NCBI GenBank assembly: GCA_023078685.1
Contig: JALGAS010000002.1
Location: 6,448,001 to 6,512,000 of the forward strand
DNA from: Neopestalotiopsis rosae
Lineage: Eukaryota > Ascomycota > Sordariomycetes > Amphisphaeriales > Sporocadaceae
Length of the DNA: 64,000 nucleotides
Direction of reading: 5' to 3'
This document shows positions 33,761 through 46,907 of this stretch, piece after piece; the stretch's first letter is position 1; each line of letters starts with the position of its first letter. Position numbers and translations under genes: made by a program. Below the pieces are notes generated by a model. It made no database searches. It saw only the letters and a program-made list of their open reading frames with translations, and was not told the DNA's origin.

Positions 33761-36700
33761 CGGGCGTTTGACTGACGGCAGGTCAAGGTACCTAAACTGA
33801 CCTGCAAATATCCCACACACTACAAGTGCACTAATTTTTATTTTTGAAAACCTTTACACACGGTGGGTATGAACGCACTTGTTAGTGAGTGCAGAAATCA
33901 GGTCAGATATACATGTCTAAGTAGCCAATTCGAGCTCGATGCGCATTTATCTTTCTCTCTTCTTTGTTTATGTAGAAGCCGGTACAAGTTACATTATGCA
34001 GCAAGAGTAACGTCGAGGTACTCCCTCACGCGATAGAGGCACATGGGCGGTAATCACGAACAAACGTGGCATGTCACGAGACAGAGAACCTGGCATCGAG
34101 GTGCTTTAGGAATGAATGACATGGCAGCTTGCTAGTGTGTTGATGAAAGAAAAAGAATTGGGCATTGCGGAATCCAGTAGTGATCGCAGCTCTCAAGTCT
34201 ATTCCGGTAATGTACAACTGCTGCCCTGCTGCAGGCACTCTGTTCTTATGGCAAGGTTTCTCAACAAGTCAGACTAGTCCACGTAAGGCAGCATTCTCAC
34301 TAGCGTGATTGCATGCGGGTTGAGTTCATGTACGTAGGTAGGTAGCTTTGTGGGAGGAGTCGGACCCAGTAAAACTACGGTAAGGTAAACATAGGGAATG
34401 GGGGCAGGAAAATGCTGACGTCCAATTGAAAGACGATCTAAATTCAGAGTAAAACAGAAATAGAGACCAAAAATAATAGAATAAAAATAAAGTACTACAG
34501 GGCATCGATATTTGGTCTGGAAAGCAAGGCAATGGGAGGAAAACGGATGCGATGCGCTACGCAACGCAGCGGTGCCGGTGCCGGTCGATCGATGACTCCT
34601 TTTGGAGAGGTACTGAGCACACCCAGCAATGGGCGCGTCCAAACTACACTCTCAGGGTAGAAGGTAAAATCTGTTTCCAGTCTGTGAGCCCAAGAATACA
34701 GCAACAGGGACCATCCCAGACATCGGCCATGACTGTCGTGTAGCAAAGGACGTCCAGTCCAATGGAGCAATCAATCCGTTGTCCGTCGTTCGGCGCAGAG
34801 CCAGCCCAGCGCAGCAGAGCAGGGCGCAGAGCACCAGGACACCTCTATCCCGTACAATTCTCAGCAATCCAACAGGTAGTGAGCGAGGGGCCGTGTGAGC
34901 GACGAGGGTAGATACTTGTCATGCGTACTGCGGTACCCTCTGCCAACGATATTGGTGCAATCAGGGATCCGAGGATCAGCAAGGGGCATGGGGCAAAGAT
35001 GTGGTGTACAAACATAGCGCTTGTGCTGGCCATTGGCACAGTCGACGGAGCAAGGGTACGTACTGTTTCTAGCATACCACACACCACATGTGCAGCAGTC
35101 TACCTCTGAGGCTAGGGAACAGAGCAACATTAAGCAAGACGATTGAGACGGTCGGTCGTTGTCGTCGTCGTCGTCCTGTGGGGAAGTCTCACCCAATCCA
35201 AGGACTTCCACGCTGCCAAGGCTGCCTTTTGAAAGGCGACATGGAACGGAGAAGGGTTGTTTGGCGACCGCGAGTCTACGTACTACCAAAACTTTCCCCT
35301 CAATCCATTACCACATCAAACGCCATACCGAAAGTTCTTATGCTTCACCATTTGGCGTTATCACCAATGCCAAGACCATAATGAAAAGTAAGAGGTAGTA
35401 TGCGTGCAGGAAGAAAAGGAGGCATCTACATGAACCTCCCGTGTGTGCTCTTAGCTACATTAGGTAGTCCAGTACATACTAACAACAACAAGGTCGACAC
35501 TAGAGTCGGTATGGAGATTTGGGTTTGCAGCAAAACAATGACGGCCCCAATCTAACCAATGCTGAGGACGAATTGAGGCCGTTGTGCTAGCATGCCACTA
35601 GAACCTGTTTTCCTTTCACTGGACTTCCTCGAGATGGTGGGGAACCGGCTGTTTAGGTACGCCTGAAGATCAATGTCGAACCCAACAGCCTGCAGCGTGT
35701 ATGAGAGAGAGTGGCCTTGGTATGTGGAATAATAGGAAGATCATAGACGAATTGGAGAAGAGCAGCATCACAGAAAAGGGGCATTCTGTCTTACAGGTAG
35801 GTGGTGGCATTGCACGGGGGGAAAGTGATGGGCATGGTTACCTAAGAAATAGTCGGCAGGTAGATGTGCGATCCTACCTTACCTAGGTCTCAATCGCCTC
35901 ACTGTCTTCCTTCATCCATAGTATAATGTTGCACTTATATGTAATGGCTGCATCACCACCAAAAGCCTCCAGAGCGACGAAAAGCCTGAAGGGTGTCTGA
36001 ACTCAAATTCGACGTACAAACAGACAAAGCACGACTTTGATGCGTCTGGCCCGCAACGTATCCTGGGAGGGGGGTTAAAATTTCAAAAGCAGTCAGAACA
36101 GCCGGACTTCTCTCAAGCGCGACCCGTTCCTGGTCCAAAAGGTAGCACTGTCTAATGTAGGCAATGACTTCATTCTCACGCGTTTGCAGACAACTAATAA
36201 AGCAGTGCCTGTAAATTGAAGAAAAACAGACCCGTGGACCAGGGACCTGTCCCATCTCAATGCCCTGGCCGCCCACTCGGCTTGCGGCTCTGATGAGGCC
36301 TCTGGCTCTCACATAATGGAGAGCCAGGGAGAGGCGTTATGTCAACCTATCAATTTGCTTCCCAGGTTGCCTCATAACGCGTCGTATCCTAGGTACCTGG
36401 TAAGGCGAATACCAAACCTTGGCACGGACAGAGGCATCGCAACACCAGTTCATCATCTGATGATACGGGCGGTGTCCTATAAGCAAAATATGAGTATGAC
36501 ATGCCAGTCCTCACATTGATTGTCCACTATTCATCATGATAATCCAACTTTTTGGATCTTCTTGGGAAACGAAACTAAAGCCAGTGGCACGTTCCAAGTA
36601 AGAGCAATCTCATTGCACGGAAAGACACCAGACACATGACCTGGCCTGACCTGACCTGACTAAATCTGACCTGCGTGAGTGCTGGAGCTCTGGCTGTGGT

Positions 36701-38305
36701 TGGATTATTTTCTTTTTCGTCGGTACGGAGTATGTAGCTGGTAGGCAGAGTTGAGGAAGTAGCGACGCAGAGTACGTACCGCATAGGTCGTACTTGATCT
36801 TCTCAGCTTCTTAGAAGGTCCAGTCAAGCGTCGAGGAAAGTGCTTGGTCGGATTCACATCTTGTACGAACAGCGTAAACCACACAAATCTCCCCAACTAG
36901 CTGATGCAAGGCAACAAAATGTCTTGAGAATTGCATCCTCGACATACATACCTCTTCATTGGCACAGTGCATCGACCTGATACTTCTGTCTGTCTACCTT
37001 TGTCAGATTATATTCGCTATGTAAATCGACCTCTTTGTGCAGTCTGGCTTGGGCCGACAGCCCTCTACATTGAGGCAGGGGCTCCAGTCTGGTAGGACGC
37101 GGGAGAAGAAAGGCAGAAAAAAATCCAAAGTGGGGCACTACATCATCGCCCGGTCAAACCCTGATCTGCACTTGGCCGTTGGTTGACCCCTGACGGACCT
37201 GACCATCATCCCAAGATGCCGCGGGATAAGGGATGGGATTGGGCAGTACTCTGTGAGCCTACCACGATCAAGCTCGCTGTCTTCAGGGGCTTTGGGGTGG
37301 CATGAGTCGCCAGCAGCTGCCCACGTCCAGCTAGGTTGAGCAGTCGGCGCTGGCTGCTGGGTGCAAAAGTTGGCACGTTCCGATAACCGGGTCTAAAGTG
37401 CCCTCAGCGAGCGCGCAGCACGGTCTGCAGCCCTGGACTGATGATGGGTTTGGTGGCTTGCTTGGCCAGGTGAGTGACTCGACGCTGCTTTCCGTACCTA
37501 TGATATGTCTTTGAGCTGATCCTCATTGGTTTTCAGCCATGTCGCCCTATCGGCACTCCGCGCGCGGACCTTGACGATGCGATAACAAAGACAATGATCC
37601 ACGATTCTGAAACAATACTTCCTGTCTGTTCGAGGCGGGAAAGAGAGATCGACTGCCGACAATCGACACGACGAGTGCCCGCGTACGGTTAGAGTTGACT
37701 TTTGTCACTCACAGCCAGCACACCAGTAATGGGTATCCATCTACTGTATATCGTACTCTCCAAGGCAACGTTTGCCTAGCACTGCTCTAACCTAATGCTC
37801 TCACGCCAGGATGCATGGCACCCACAATGGCGCCAATGGATCTACGGTACTTGGTGAAACCCTAACCCAATTGCAAGCGACACTGGGGATTGCGACTTAG
37901 TGAATTCATCGCTTCCAGATGCCAGCTTTGTGCTTACGCGACCAAGTATGGCACTTATGGTCGTCCACTTCAACATATATCACACAGCGCTGCCTCACGA
38001 ATTACACGATCACAACTCAAATGTCACATGAGCGTAGTGCAGCAAAGGACCCTTAATTGCCATCATCCGACGATCTAGATGTCCAGTCACAGATTGGGTA
38101 GCAACACAGCAAAGCAACTAACCAATGACGGCATTACGGAGACCGTTTATCGTCAGGTGTGTGATCATTGAACAAAGTGTTCGACCAGTGGACACCAACG
38201 AAGATCCTGCTACCTGCCAAATGTCGATCTGAGCCAGCATCAAAAGTGACATATCCATTTAAAGGAATCTAAGGCGAAAACTCCCGGAGCGCTGTGTCTG
38301 GTCAA

Positions 38306-38310
<5 letters not shown>

Positions 38311-38337
<27 letters not shown>
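38311..38337. repeat. CA dinucleotide microsatellite
   Basis: About thirteen uninterrupted CA units. Directly visible; a likely variable marker. Confidence 0.95.
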
Positions 38338-41300
38338 GACAGAATAGCAAGATGGATGAAAATCCCTCTTTTGGCATGAAGCTAGCTTCCGTGACCGATC
38401 TTGAGTGAACGCACGAATGTACCGGGGCTCTAGGTGGCCATAACACGATCACTGGCGCTTACTGGACATCTGGACATTGGACAATACCATACGACAGGTT
38501 CCTATGGCTCTTCTCGCGATTGGGGTTGCAAGGTTCACACCCGCATTCGTGCGAGCTAGAGGCACATTGACACAACTGCGACTTGGAAAGCTCCGCTATC
38601 ACTGAACACCAAAACAGAGCCCAGTCGCGACGAAGTTCACTACAAAACGGAGCATCGTCAGTATGGAAAGCTTATGTTTAGGTATGACGTTCCGCCGACG
38701 TAATACCGGCATACTTAACAGCACGGAAAGCTTCTTGTTTGTGTTTGAACCAAGACTCTTGAAGCGACTTACTTTGCTTTGAATTCTGCGAAATTTTACA
38801 CAATTTACGATCTACACTATTTACGACGCATAGTCGAGGCAGTCTCGGGATTGAGCTTCCACAATGCCTCTCATTTTGCGGTGGTTGCAGGTAGCTACCT
38901 ATCATTACAGGCTTAGTCGCTTCCCCGCAGTCCAGAGATGCAAGGTTATCTGAGTGATCTAGGTAGGTATCGTACGGGGGCTCCTTATTTATTGCCAAAC
39001 GTGGTAATGAAGGAAGGCTGTCCTTTACGCCTTCCTATAGCCTCGTGAAGAAACGCATAGTCCTATGTCGTAGGCGTTACCGCCAGCTAAGAATCATTTC
39101 AGAGGAATGGTTGCATTATCAATACTGCTGCGAGGAGACAATGCTGCAGCATCTATCTCAGTGCTCCAGTCATTGGCCAGCTCTTCTTCCCAATCAGGCG
39201 GACGAGACGCATGCGAGCAAGCCAGTAAATCAACTTCACCGCCGGGCTTGGCGCGGGCGGTGACACAGCTCAACGACAAGCAGCATTAAGATATTGCCCG
39301 CATTATATCTCAATGACAGGTACCAGGCTCCCTACCTTTGGAATGGATCTTCCAGATCCTACGGCTATCCGGCCTTTTCAGAACAAGACACATGACCGGT
39401 CCGAGCCTGGGTTGCTCATCATACAACAAACAGTTTGCCATTCTCATTGGTTGTTGTTTCTTGGATGGTCACTGAAGAGCCCAGGAGATCGGGTATTTAT
39501 GGATTGACGTCGTGATTGACTGGTCTTGGCGCGGAAGACCACTGCGTGAAGCGCAACCAGTCATTGAGATAATAGCAACGAGACATGCCGGTAAAGCCGG
39601 TTCCCGGTCAGACCTTGAGCGTCAAGGCTTTGTCGCATTCCAATCACTGATGAATGTTTCTCGTGGGGTGTCTTTGTGCATCAGGGGCAGGGAGCATAAA
39701 ATTAACCTGGACGTTGCAATTCCATGGACAACAATCACCTGGGACCAGGACAGTTCGCAGGACACCGACTGTTGGACAACGCCCATGTTTGGGCGCTTCA
39801 CTGCCAACTTGATGCCCTGGTTCCCCCAATGTATATTCTTGACTTCTACCAATTGGCTTTCGTTGCAGAAACGGATGCACGGTCTTTGGGCGATGGCGTG
39901 TAAGCTGATTGGGTACGATGCGCCTCCATTGCGAGGGCGCTCAAGCCAGGGAGATGCAGACAGGGGCGTAAAGGTCACAAGGACATATTCGACCCCCATC
40001 GTCATTATTAGACGTTATTTTCCCACCAGCATGCAATTGATCAGGGGTGCTCGCTAAATAGCTCAAGACGGCCCCAGAGTGAACCTATCCGGCGTCGATT
40101 CTCACGATGCCGCCCATCGTCATACGACTCCGGAATGCCGTTTTGGAAGCTGGCCGGGGCGCCCCTTCGGCTTAAGACTTCGCAGCCAACCACAAGCATT
40201 TGTGCCTACTTTGGGGCTACCGAGGCCTGATGCACCCCGGCTTACGTTTCTTTGGGTTCGGGTGAAGTCGATATTCTGCAATCATCAATACGTCTTGCCA
40301 AAAATGAAGTTGGGTTCAGAATGCTAACAGCTCTGAATATTTAGCAACATCTCAAGGAGTCCGCCATGGCTTGCTCTACGTAATTACCCGCTTTTTTCCT
40401 AGCTCACCCCCAAAAACGATCTTCAGCTAGGTCAATTAGATGCTAACATTACGGGCGACCAGAGTTACCGGCGGAATTGCGACGGCGTTACTCGCTCCCC
40501 CAGCCAGAGGTTACCATTCCATGCACCGTATAGAGCTCTTCTATCTTTGTTTTATGTAGGGTCAAGCAAATCAAACCGGACGGAAGGGTATGCTCTCCGC
40601 GTGGGTCCCGGACAATGCTCAGAATTGCATGGCATGATGCCCCATCACTCCGACACACCATTACCTACGCTCAGGTCGCATGTAAGCACGACATAGCATC
40701 AATGTAGCTTGTACGACACCATATGCAGCACGCACACACACTTTTCGAAAGGTCGCGAATCTGCATATCATCCAGCATAAAAGCCGATGCTGCATACAGC
40801 CATACGGATGCAAATCCACCACCAAACCACAGCCAATTGGGGAGTTTCCAACGTGTCCGCCATGTATAAAATTGATCTTATCAACACACATAAATGATCA
40901 GAAGCATGTTATACAAAGATCCCTCCTTTGGTGCCGGGTGCAAGGGGAATAGCAATTTAAAGCTTTCCGACGAAACATCGTCATGATGCGTCTATCGCCA
41001 GCGGCCGTACATGAGTACCAAGTACACCACTGGACCCAGTAACAAGATGCGTCCACGTCGCCGGGCATGAGACACATTGAATCTTCGGTCGCGGCGCTTT
41101 CTTTTCTCTCTTCCTTGCAGCAGCGAGATATTCACCGGATCCTTCGTCATGAAACCTTGCAAAGCCGAAGTCAGCGTCTTATTCTATCAACATCAGCATA
41201 CACTCTGGCTCAGTAATTGGTTTGCAAATGAGGCAAGATAGAGCATTGGTAGGGCGCATGCTGTACATTGTTGCTCGCTAATGCACCCAGACTTTTGTGA

Positions 41301-44300
41301 GCTGTTGCTTGTTCCAACTCGAAAATGCCTCGCACCACGACGCTAGGGGGCTTCCATGGTGATTGTTTCCTACGCAATCCATCAAAAATGATCGAACGTT
41401 TCGCTCAGGCTAACATACACATGCCACCATACTGGCTTATATTGTGTCTTTTCGATTAGAAATACTCAGACTGATCGGTGCACGGGAGCGTCCGGTATTG
41501 CATGCGGCATCCCCTCTAGGTTGCAGCCGCTACTGCAAGCGATCAAGGGACATTTTAAGCAAGGAGAGATTCTAGGACTACAGCCTTTCCTTATGGCAAA
41601 CGGATATTTTCAGCTCGCCCTGGGCGGGCGTGCGACCAAACGCGTAGCATCCGCAACGCAAGGTAATCGCAGCAACACATCTGAACCGCTCTATCGACCT
41701 GCTCATTACCGTCAACCGGAATAGCCCGATTACTGCTAGAGGTGGCAAGAAGTCCCTAAATCGCCGCAGGGGGAAACCTATGCGTGATGCGGTCGTATAT
41801 TTGGTGCAGAATGTGAAATTGGCCCGTTCTCATTGCTCTTCACGCGACAAGACAAGTCCTTGTTACCATGTTCGCGTCGATCTTCCGGTCCCTTGCACCA
41901 GGCTGCATCATGAGTCTGTATGATGAATACGATGGCGCAGAGCGCGGCAAGATGCCAAACTATTTATTCGTGTTTGTAACAGGCGCGCTTGAACACGATG
42001 TCTGTTGTGGTTCCGAAATTTGACAGAAGCCCACCAACCACGCATAGTGTACATAGCACCGCACCTGTGCTTTGCCTGGACTCCACTCAGGCACTTGAGA
42101 CTTGCCGTTTCTAGAAGATCCGTTTGGAGAGCTTCGAGGGTCGTATTGCGAATGGGGTCTGGTTTTCTTCTGCGTTCCGTGTCCCTTCCTCTCGGATCCT
42201 GCCAGTCCTGCCCTATGTCGTCACTCTGTTCCGTTTCGCGGTTCTCGCTAAACTTGTCCGGGCGGTGCCTGGGCGGACTCTTTTGTTTTCGCCCATAGGC
42301 TATAGCAGGGCGCCGTCAGCAGCTTATGCTCGCACCGGCACAGGAACCAACATGTCCGCTTCTTTGAGCAGTTCAGTCACAAGCTCCGGTTGTATTTCAT
42401 TGCCTTAACGGGTACCGGCATCTGTGGATCGACGATACTGCTGGTCTCAATATGGCGAATCCTGCCAATCATCGCTTGTTGGCTTGGCAGCCTTCGGAAA
42501 ATGGCTGCCTGGGCAAACTTGACCAAGCTTTCACATAAGAAAAAAGAAAACACTGATATAACCAAGGAAAGAATCAGGTTCGCTTCCGGGCACTAAAGTG
42601 TCTGGCTCATGCGGCTACCGGGGGCCGTGGACCTGCCATGCAAGAGTTGCATGTCTAGCATATTTGCTATAGGTAAAAAGTATGGAGGGGAGGCAAGGGA
42701 AGGGAGGCACCGCGAGGCACTGAGCCTACCAATGCTGCCAATTGCTCGATGGGGGAAGGCCAAGCTAATCCCACTATAGTAGTAGCAACGCACAAAGCAC
42801 GAAAACTCTATTGTCCCACAGCTCCATCAGTTCGTCTGGTGTCTTGATTCCGTGGTTTCGACGGAGGTTACTAGGGAATTACCACAGTGCACTACTTTTT
42901 ACTACATCAACTCGAAGACCACACGACCGAGGCAGCCTTCCAAGGGACTTCCCAGTGGGAGTAATCAATCTGACGCTTTGACAATATGCGCATCATCTCT
43001 TGCAGCTTGATTGCGCTGTGGGGAATAGGAAGACGATCCGAATCCCGCGCTCTGAGCCTTGGGGAACGCCGTCTTGTGGGGGAGGCTACGTTTCATCAAT
43101 TGCCATGACACGTACCGACTACGTATGCTCGTCTTTCAGCGATGCCCTCTCTCGTCTCTTTGCCTGCTTGGCTCTCTGATTTGAGAATTGGGATTGGAAC
43201 GAGGAGAAGGGAATCAGGGATAGGTGGGCTGTTTGGCGAGTCGGACGACCCCAAAAGCACGATCAAGATTGCCCAAGGAAGCCCCCAATTGAGTTGCAGC
43301 TTTCGAGGCACTGGGGTTCCATTTGCATGAGACTATCTACGGGACGATGGGGCCATTTTCCATTCAACCTACCTGCGAAGTAATAACCTAGAGAGATATA
43401 GGCTCTATGGCTACTACTGCTACGTACAGTAAGGTCCGCCGTTAGGGCTTCCATCTGCAGCCTTTTGGAAAGGGGGTCAGGTCAAATGGTTGTGTTTGCT
43501 AGACATCCACGTGTGAACTAAGAGGCAACAAATTCTCCGCAACGATTAAACTCACGACACAGACGAGCCAGGGGCTCGGCTATAGTATACAGTAGGTGCC
43601 TCTGTCTGCTACTCTGGACTTATTACCTGCATGTTCCAGGGTGGCAGCGAAGTTTTTTTTTTTCAAGAGCGTCATGCCGGTTTAAACATGACCAGTTCTA
43701 CCAGCACCCACCCAGAGTATATGATCGGCGGTCCGGGAGGGAGTATAATATGGCTGGGCAGCCGTTGAAAGAGCGTTGACGGGCGTCGCGGGGAACGTTA
43801 TTGCGATGTCATTGAAGAAACCTTATCTGAAGCTGCTTCCTCTTTAAAGCACTCGAAGTCTATTTGTGTGTCGCGCATGTTGGCAACCCCCGCGCGAGCC
43901 GACCAGTTGAACTTTGGGGTCAATCTTCCGAAAGGGCCTTCTGTGTTCTGGCCGTTGGGGCCATTCTGGTCGAGACAATGGACCTCCGCCGCGCCGAAAT
44001 TACCACTACTGTGAAGGACAAAAGCTCCTTGGCCTACCAAGCTACCTGCTCTGGACAAGAGCACAGCAGCAGTGGGAAGAAGTGGGAAGTCCAGACGAGA
44101 CGGAACCATGAACCGGGCCGTGTGGATTGAAATCATGGAGACGGAGTACAGCCATGCAAGCGCAGGATACTTGCCCTCGAAACAATAGCTGGGCACACTG
44201 CACCGTCCGCCGTCTTCCTTACACTCACCCCAAGCCCCAGGACAGCTTGGAATTTCTAGAATCCTTCCAGTGCTGACATTCGAAGCCGCACCCCAGCATA

Positions 44301-45111
44301 CATCTCCACAGGAATGAGCAAAAATTACCGGGGCTCTCAACCAACTTGTCGGATCCATCGGGGGGTGGAGGGGTTCTTTTTTTCTTCTCTCGCCCTCCCC
44401 TTGGTCTCAATTTACTTTGCTGCGCTCTGTCCCCCCTGGCCCAGCCTAGCAAATACCAAGCACTGAGCAGTATTACCCTCGTCCCTTGGCCAGCAGCCAC
44501 TGCAGCAGTAGGGAGGAACTCAGCAGCGACCATGACTGTACAAGCTACAGCAAGCTACAGCAAGCAACCAAGACAACCACAAGTTGTTTTGTTGCACAGC
44601 TAAAGTGATGGTTGAAACGGCCGCTGCAAATCACCAGCTATATTCGCATACAATTCTTTTCGAGGCTGTCGGCGACATGTAAGCTGTATCTAGCTGGTCG
44701 TCTTACCAGCACATTGTTGTCTTTCAGACCTGTGCACTTTGTAGGATCCATCTTACCTGAGTTTAGGTACCTAGCACTGCACTAACACGATATTCTTAGC
44801 ACCCGCGCCGCAACACATGAATGCTGGCAGCATGAATTCACAACGAAATCCCCCGTACCGGATGCCTTTCCTGCCAGAATCTACGGTTTGACACAAAGTG
44901 AGGCGTATGTCGGAAGCTTATCCCGCAACTTTCGATTCCCACTTGGCGTGTAATGGCTTGGAAGCCCATTGTCTAGTCTGCTAGGTAATATGGCATTTGC
45001 TCGGAGACGGGAATTCAGGGTCAGATTTGGCATGATTGATGCTGGCGGGCGTTGCACCACCTCCCTCTATACACCATGCACGCACTCACTTACGGTATAC
45101 TCGATCATCCG

Positions 45112-45131
45112 CTCACCTCACCTCACCTCAC
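45112..45131. repeat. CTCAC pentanucleotide repeat
   Basis: Four CTCAC units followed by CTTAC, in the gene desert. Confidence 0.85.
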
Positions 45132-46866
45132 CTTACCACACCACAAGCAAATCAAGAGCAGTGGTGGTTCCGTGAACTCCACAATACGGCAATAACGTAT
45201 CTGTGAGGACGCGCTGAGCATGCTTTGCATAAATCGCCAATCTAACTGGCAAGGGCAAGACCAGAAGATCGAGACACATAAAGGTCAACGCACAATTCGG
45301 CATCACCTTGCCGTGACCACCATCTCCGCCGCATGATCTCCAGACTTGCATGATGACCGTGGGCACCAGCTTACTAACATCATCTATTAGAGTTTGACAG
45401 CACACAGGTTTCTGTTGTGCGATGGCAACCGGTCTCGAATAAGGAACGGTTGCATTGATTCTTGCGTGCGGATACATGAAACTACCCCAGCCAGCAAGCA
45501 AGTGTGCACAAGGATGGATGCGACCTATGATCCATCACATCTCCCGTTGCCCCTCTCCGCCACGTGGTAAGCGTGTCGAACGAGTGTATGTATCACTCCC
45601 GAGGCTTTGGGGCGCTCTTCTCTGTTGGGAAAGAAACCATGTTGGCGGAAAGGCCCGCTCGATGTGATGGATGGATCGCCATCTTCATCATTGCCTTTTC
45701 ATTAGCAGCATGCCACAAGAAGGGTCACGGCTCCGTCTCTTCTGTGTGTGCAAAGCGACAGCCACTAGACGATACACGTTCGCAAAACAGGACCACTCAG
45801 CCAGCCCAGAGGGGGGGTGGAAGGGGGAAAACCGAGAATAGCAGCCCCTTGGGTGTTATTCTTCTGGCCGTCTTTGGAGGCGATGCTTCTAAAACGGCTG
45901 TGGACATGCATTGTGGAATGAGCCCGCTGCATCAGGAAGTTTTGATCGATCTTTCATTTGGTGCAGAAGAGGCCAATCTGCAGGCGACCCTTTCGGGACG
46001 TTGTACAGGACACCACTGCCTGCCACTGCCTGGCAGCACGACGTAACAGACCTTTGAGACTGGCCAATCTTCACCGAGAACAGCATCACACACAGCTGCA
46101 ATCTTGACCTTTCGTCCTACCTGCCCTGGACATACCTGCTGGATAGTGATACCTCTCCAGGTAGAGCTTTTTGTTTTTTTTTCCCTTCGTCTGAAAGTCC
46201 CCCCTCCCCTGGCGCAATCAATGCTCCAGCGCTGCTCAATGCGCGGTCAACATGGCCGTAAGCTCTAGCTAGGTAGGTGTAGACGACGTGCTGCGGGATG
46301 TGGGCACCCTCATGTCCATAGCTGGGGGGGGCTTGGGGTCGCCAACTATACTGAATACAGGCCGCTTTCCTCCTCATGTGCTCCGTGCCGTAACGCTACC
46401 AAGCTGACTCATTTTCTCAGTCCCTCATCGTGACTCTGCCCAGAGTGCAAACTACTGCCAAGTCAGCCAACCTGAGGGGTCATGTGATGTGACACATCAC
46501 AGCAATTGCCTCAGATGTCCTCTTGGTTTTTCTTACCAACTTCTGCATAGGCCTTCCTGCATCGCTGAGGGACCCCAGACCCCCATTAGATGATTCTCGG
46601 TTATGATCGAATTCGGACCGGACGGGAGGCCACTTCCACCCCGGGCAGTATCTGTACGTACCGAGTACTTTGCTTCTCCAGACACAGCCCTATGGTACCA
46701 ATTCCCACCAGACTTGCATATGACGCCCGTGCTGCTATTGGACCGATATCGCCTGTGGGCGAAGAGGCGATGATCAGCAGAGCGTCCCAGACGACCATGT
46801 GGAAAGACCCTGGAGTTCAGAGTCCGGGTGCCATCTTTTGGGATTTCGGGCCCATGCTCACCCCCT

Positions 46867-46907
46867 GGTCCTGCCCTGTCCTGCCCTGTCCTGCCCTGTC
46901 CTGCCCT
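46867..46907. repeat. 10-bp tandem repeat (CTGCCCTGTC)
   Basis: Three perfect decamers (46871-46900) with partial copies at both ends. C-rich on this strand. Confidence 0.9.

Noticed and set aside
39512..40057. 181-codon plus-strand ORF in the desert
   Set aside because: No recognisable domain or membrane pattern, and a 127-codon ORF overlaps it on the other strand. A chance frame is likelier.
43798..44358. 186-codon minus-strand ORF
   Set aside because: No family features, and shorter frames overlap it on the other strand. Not supported as a gene.
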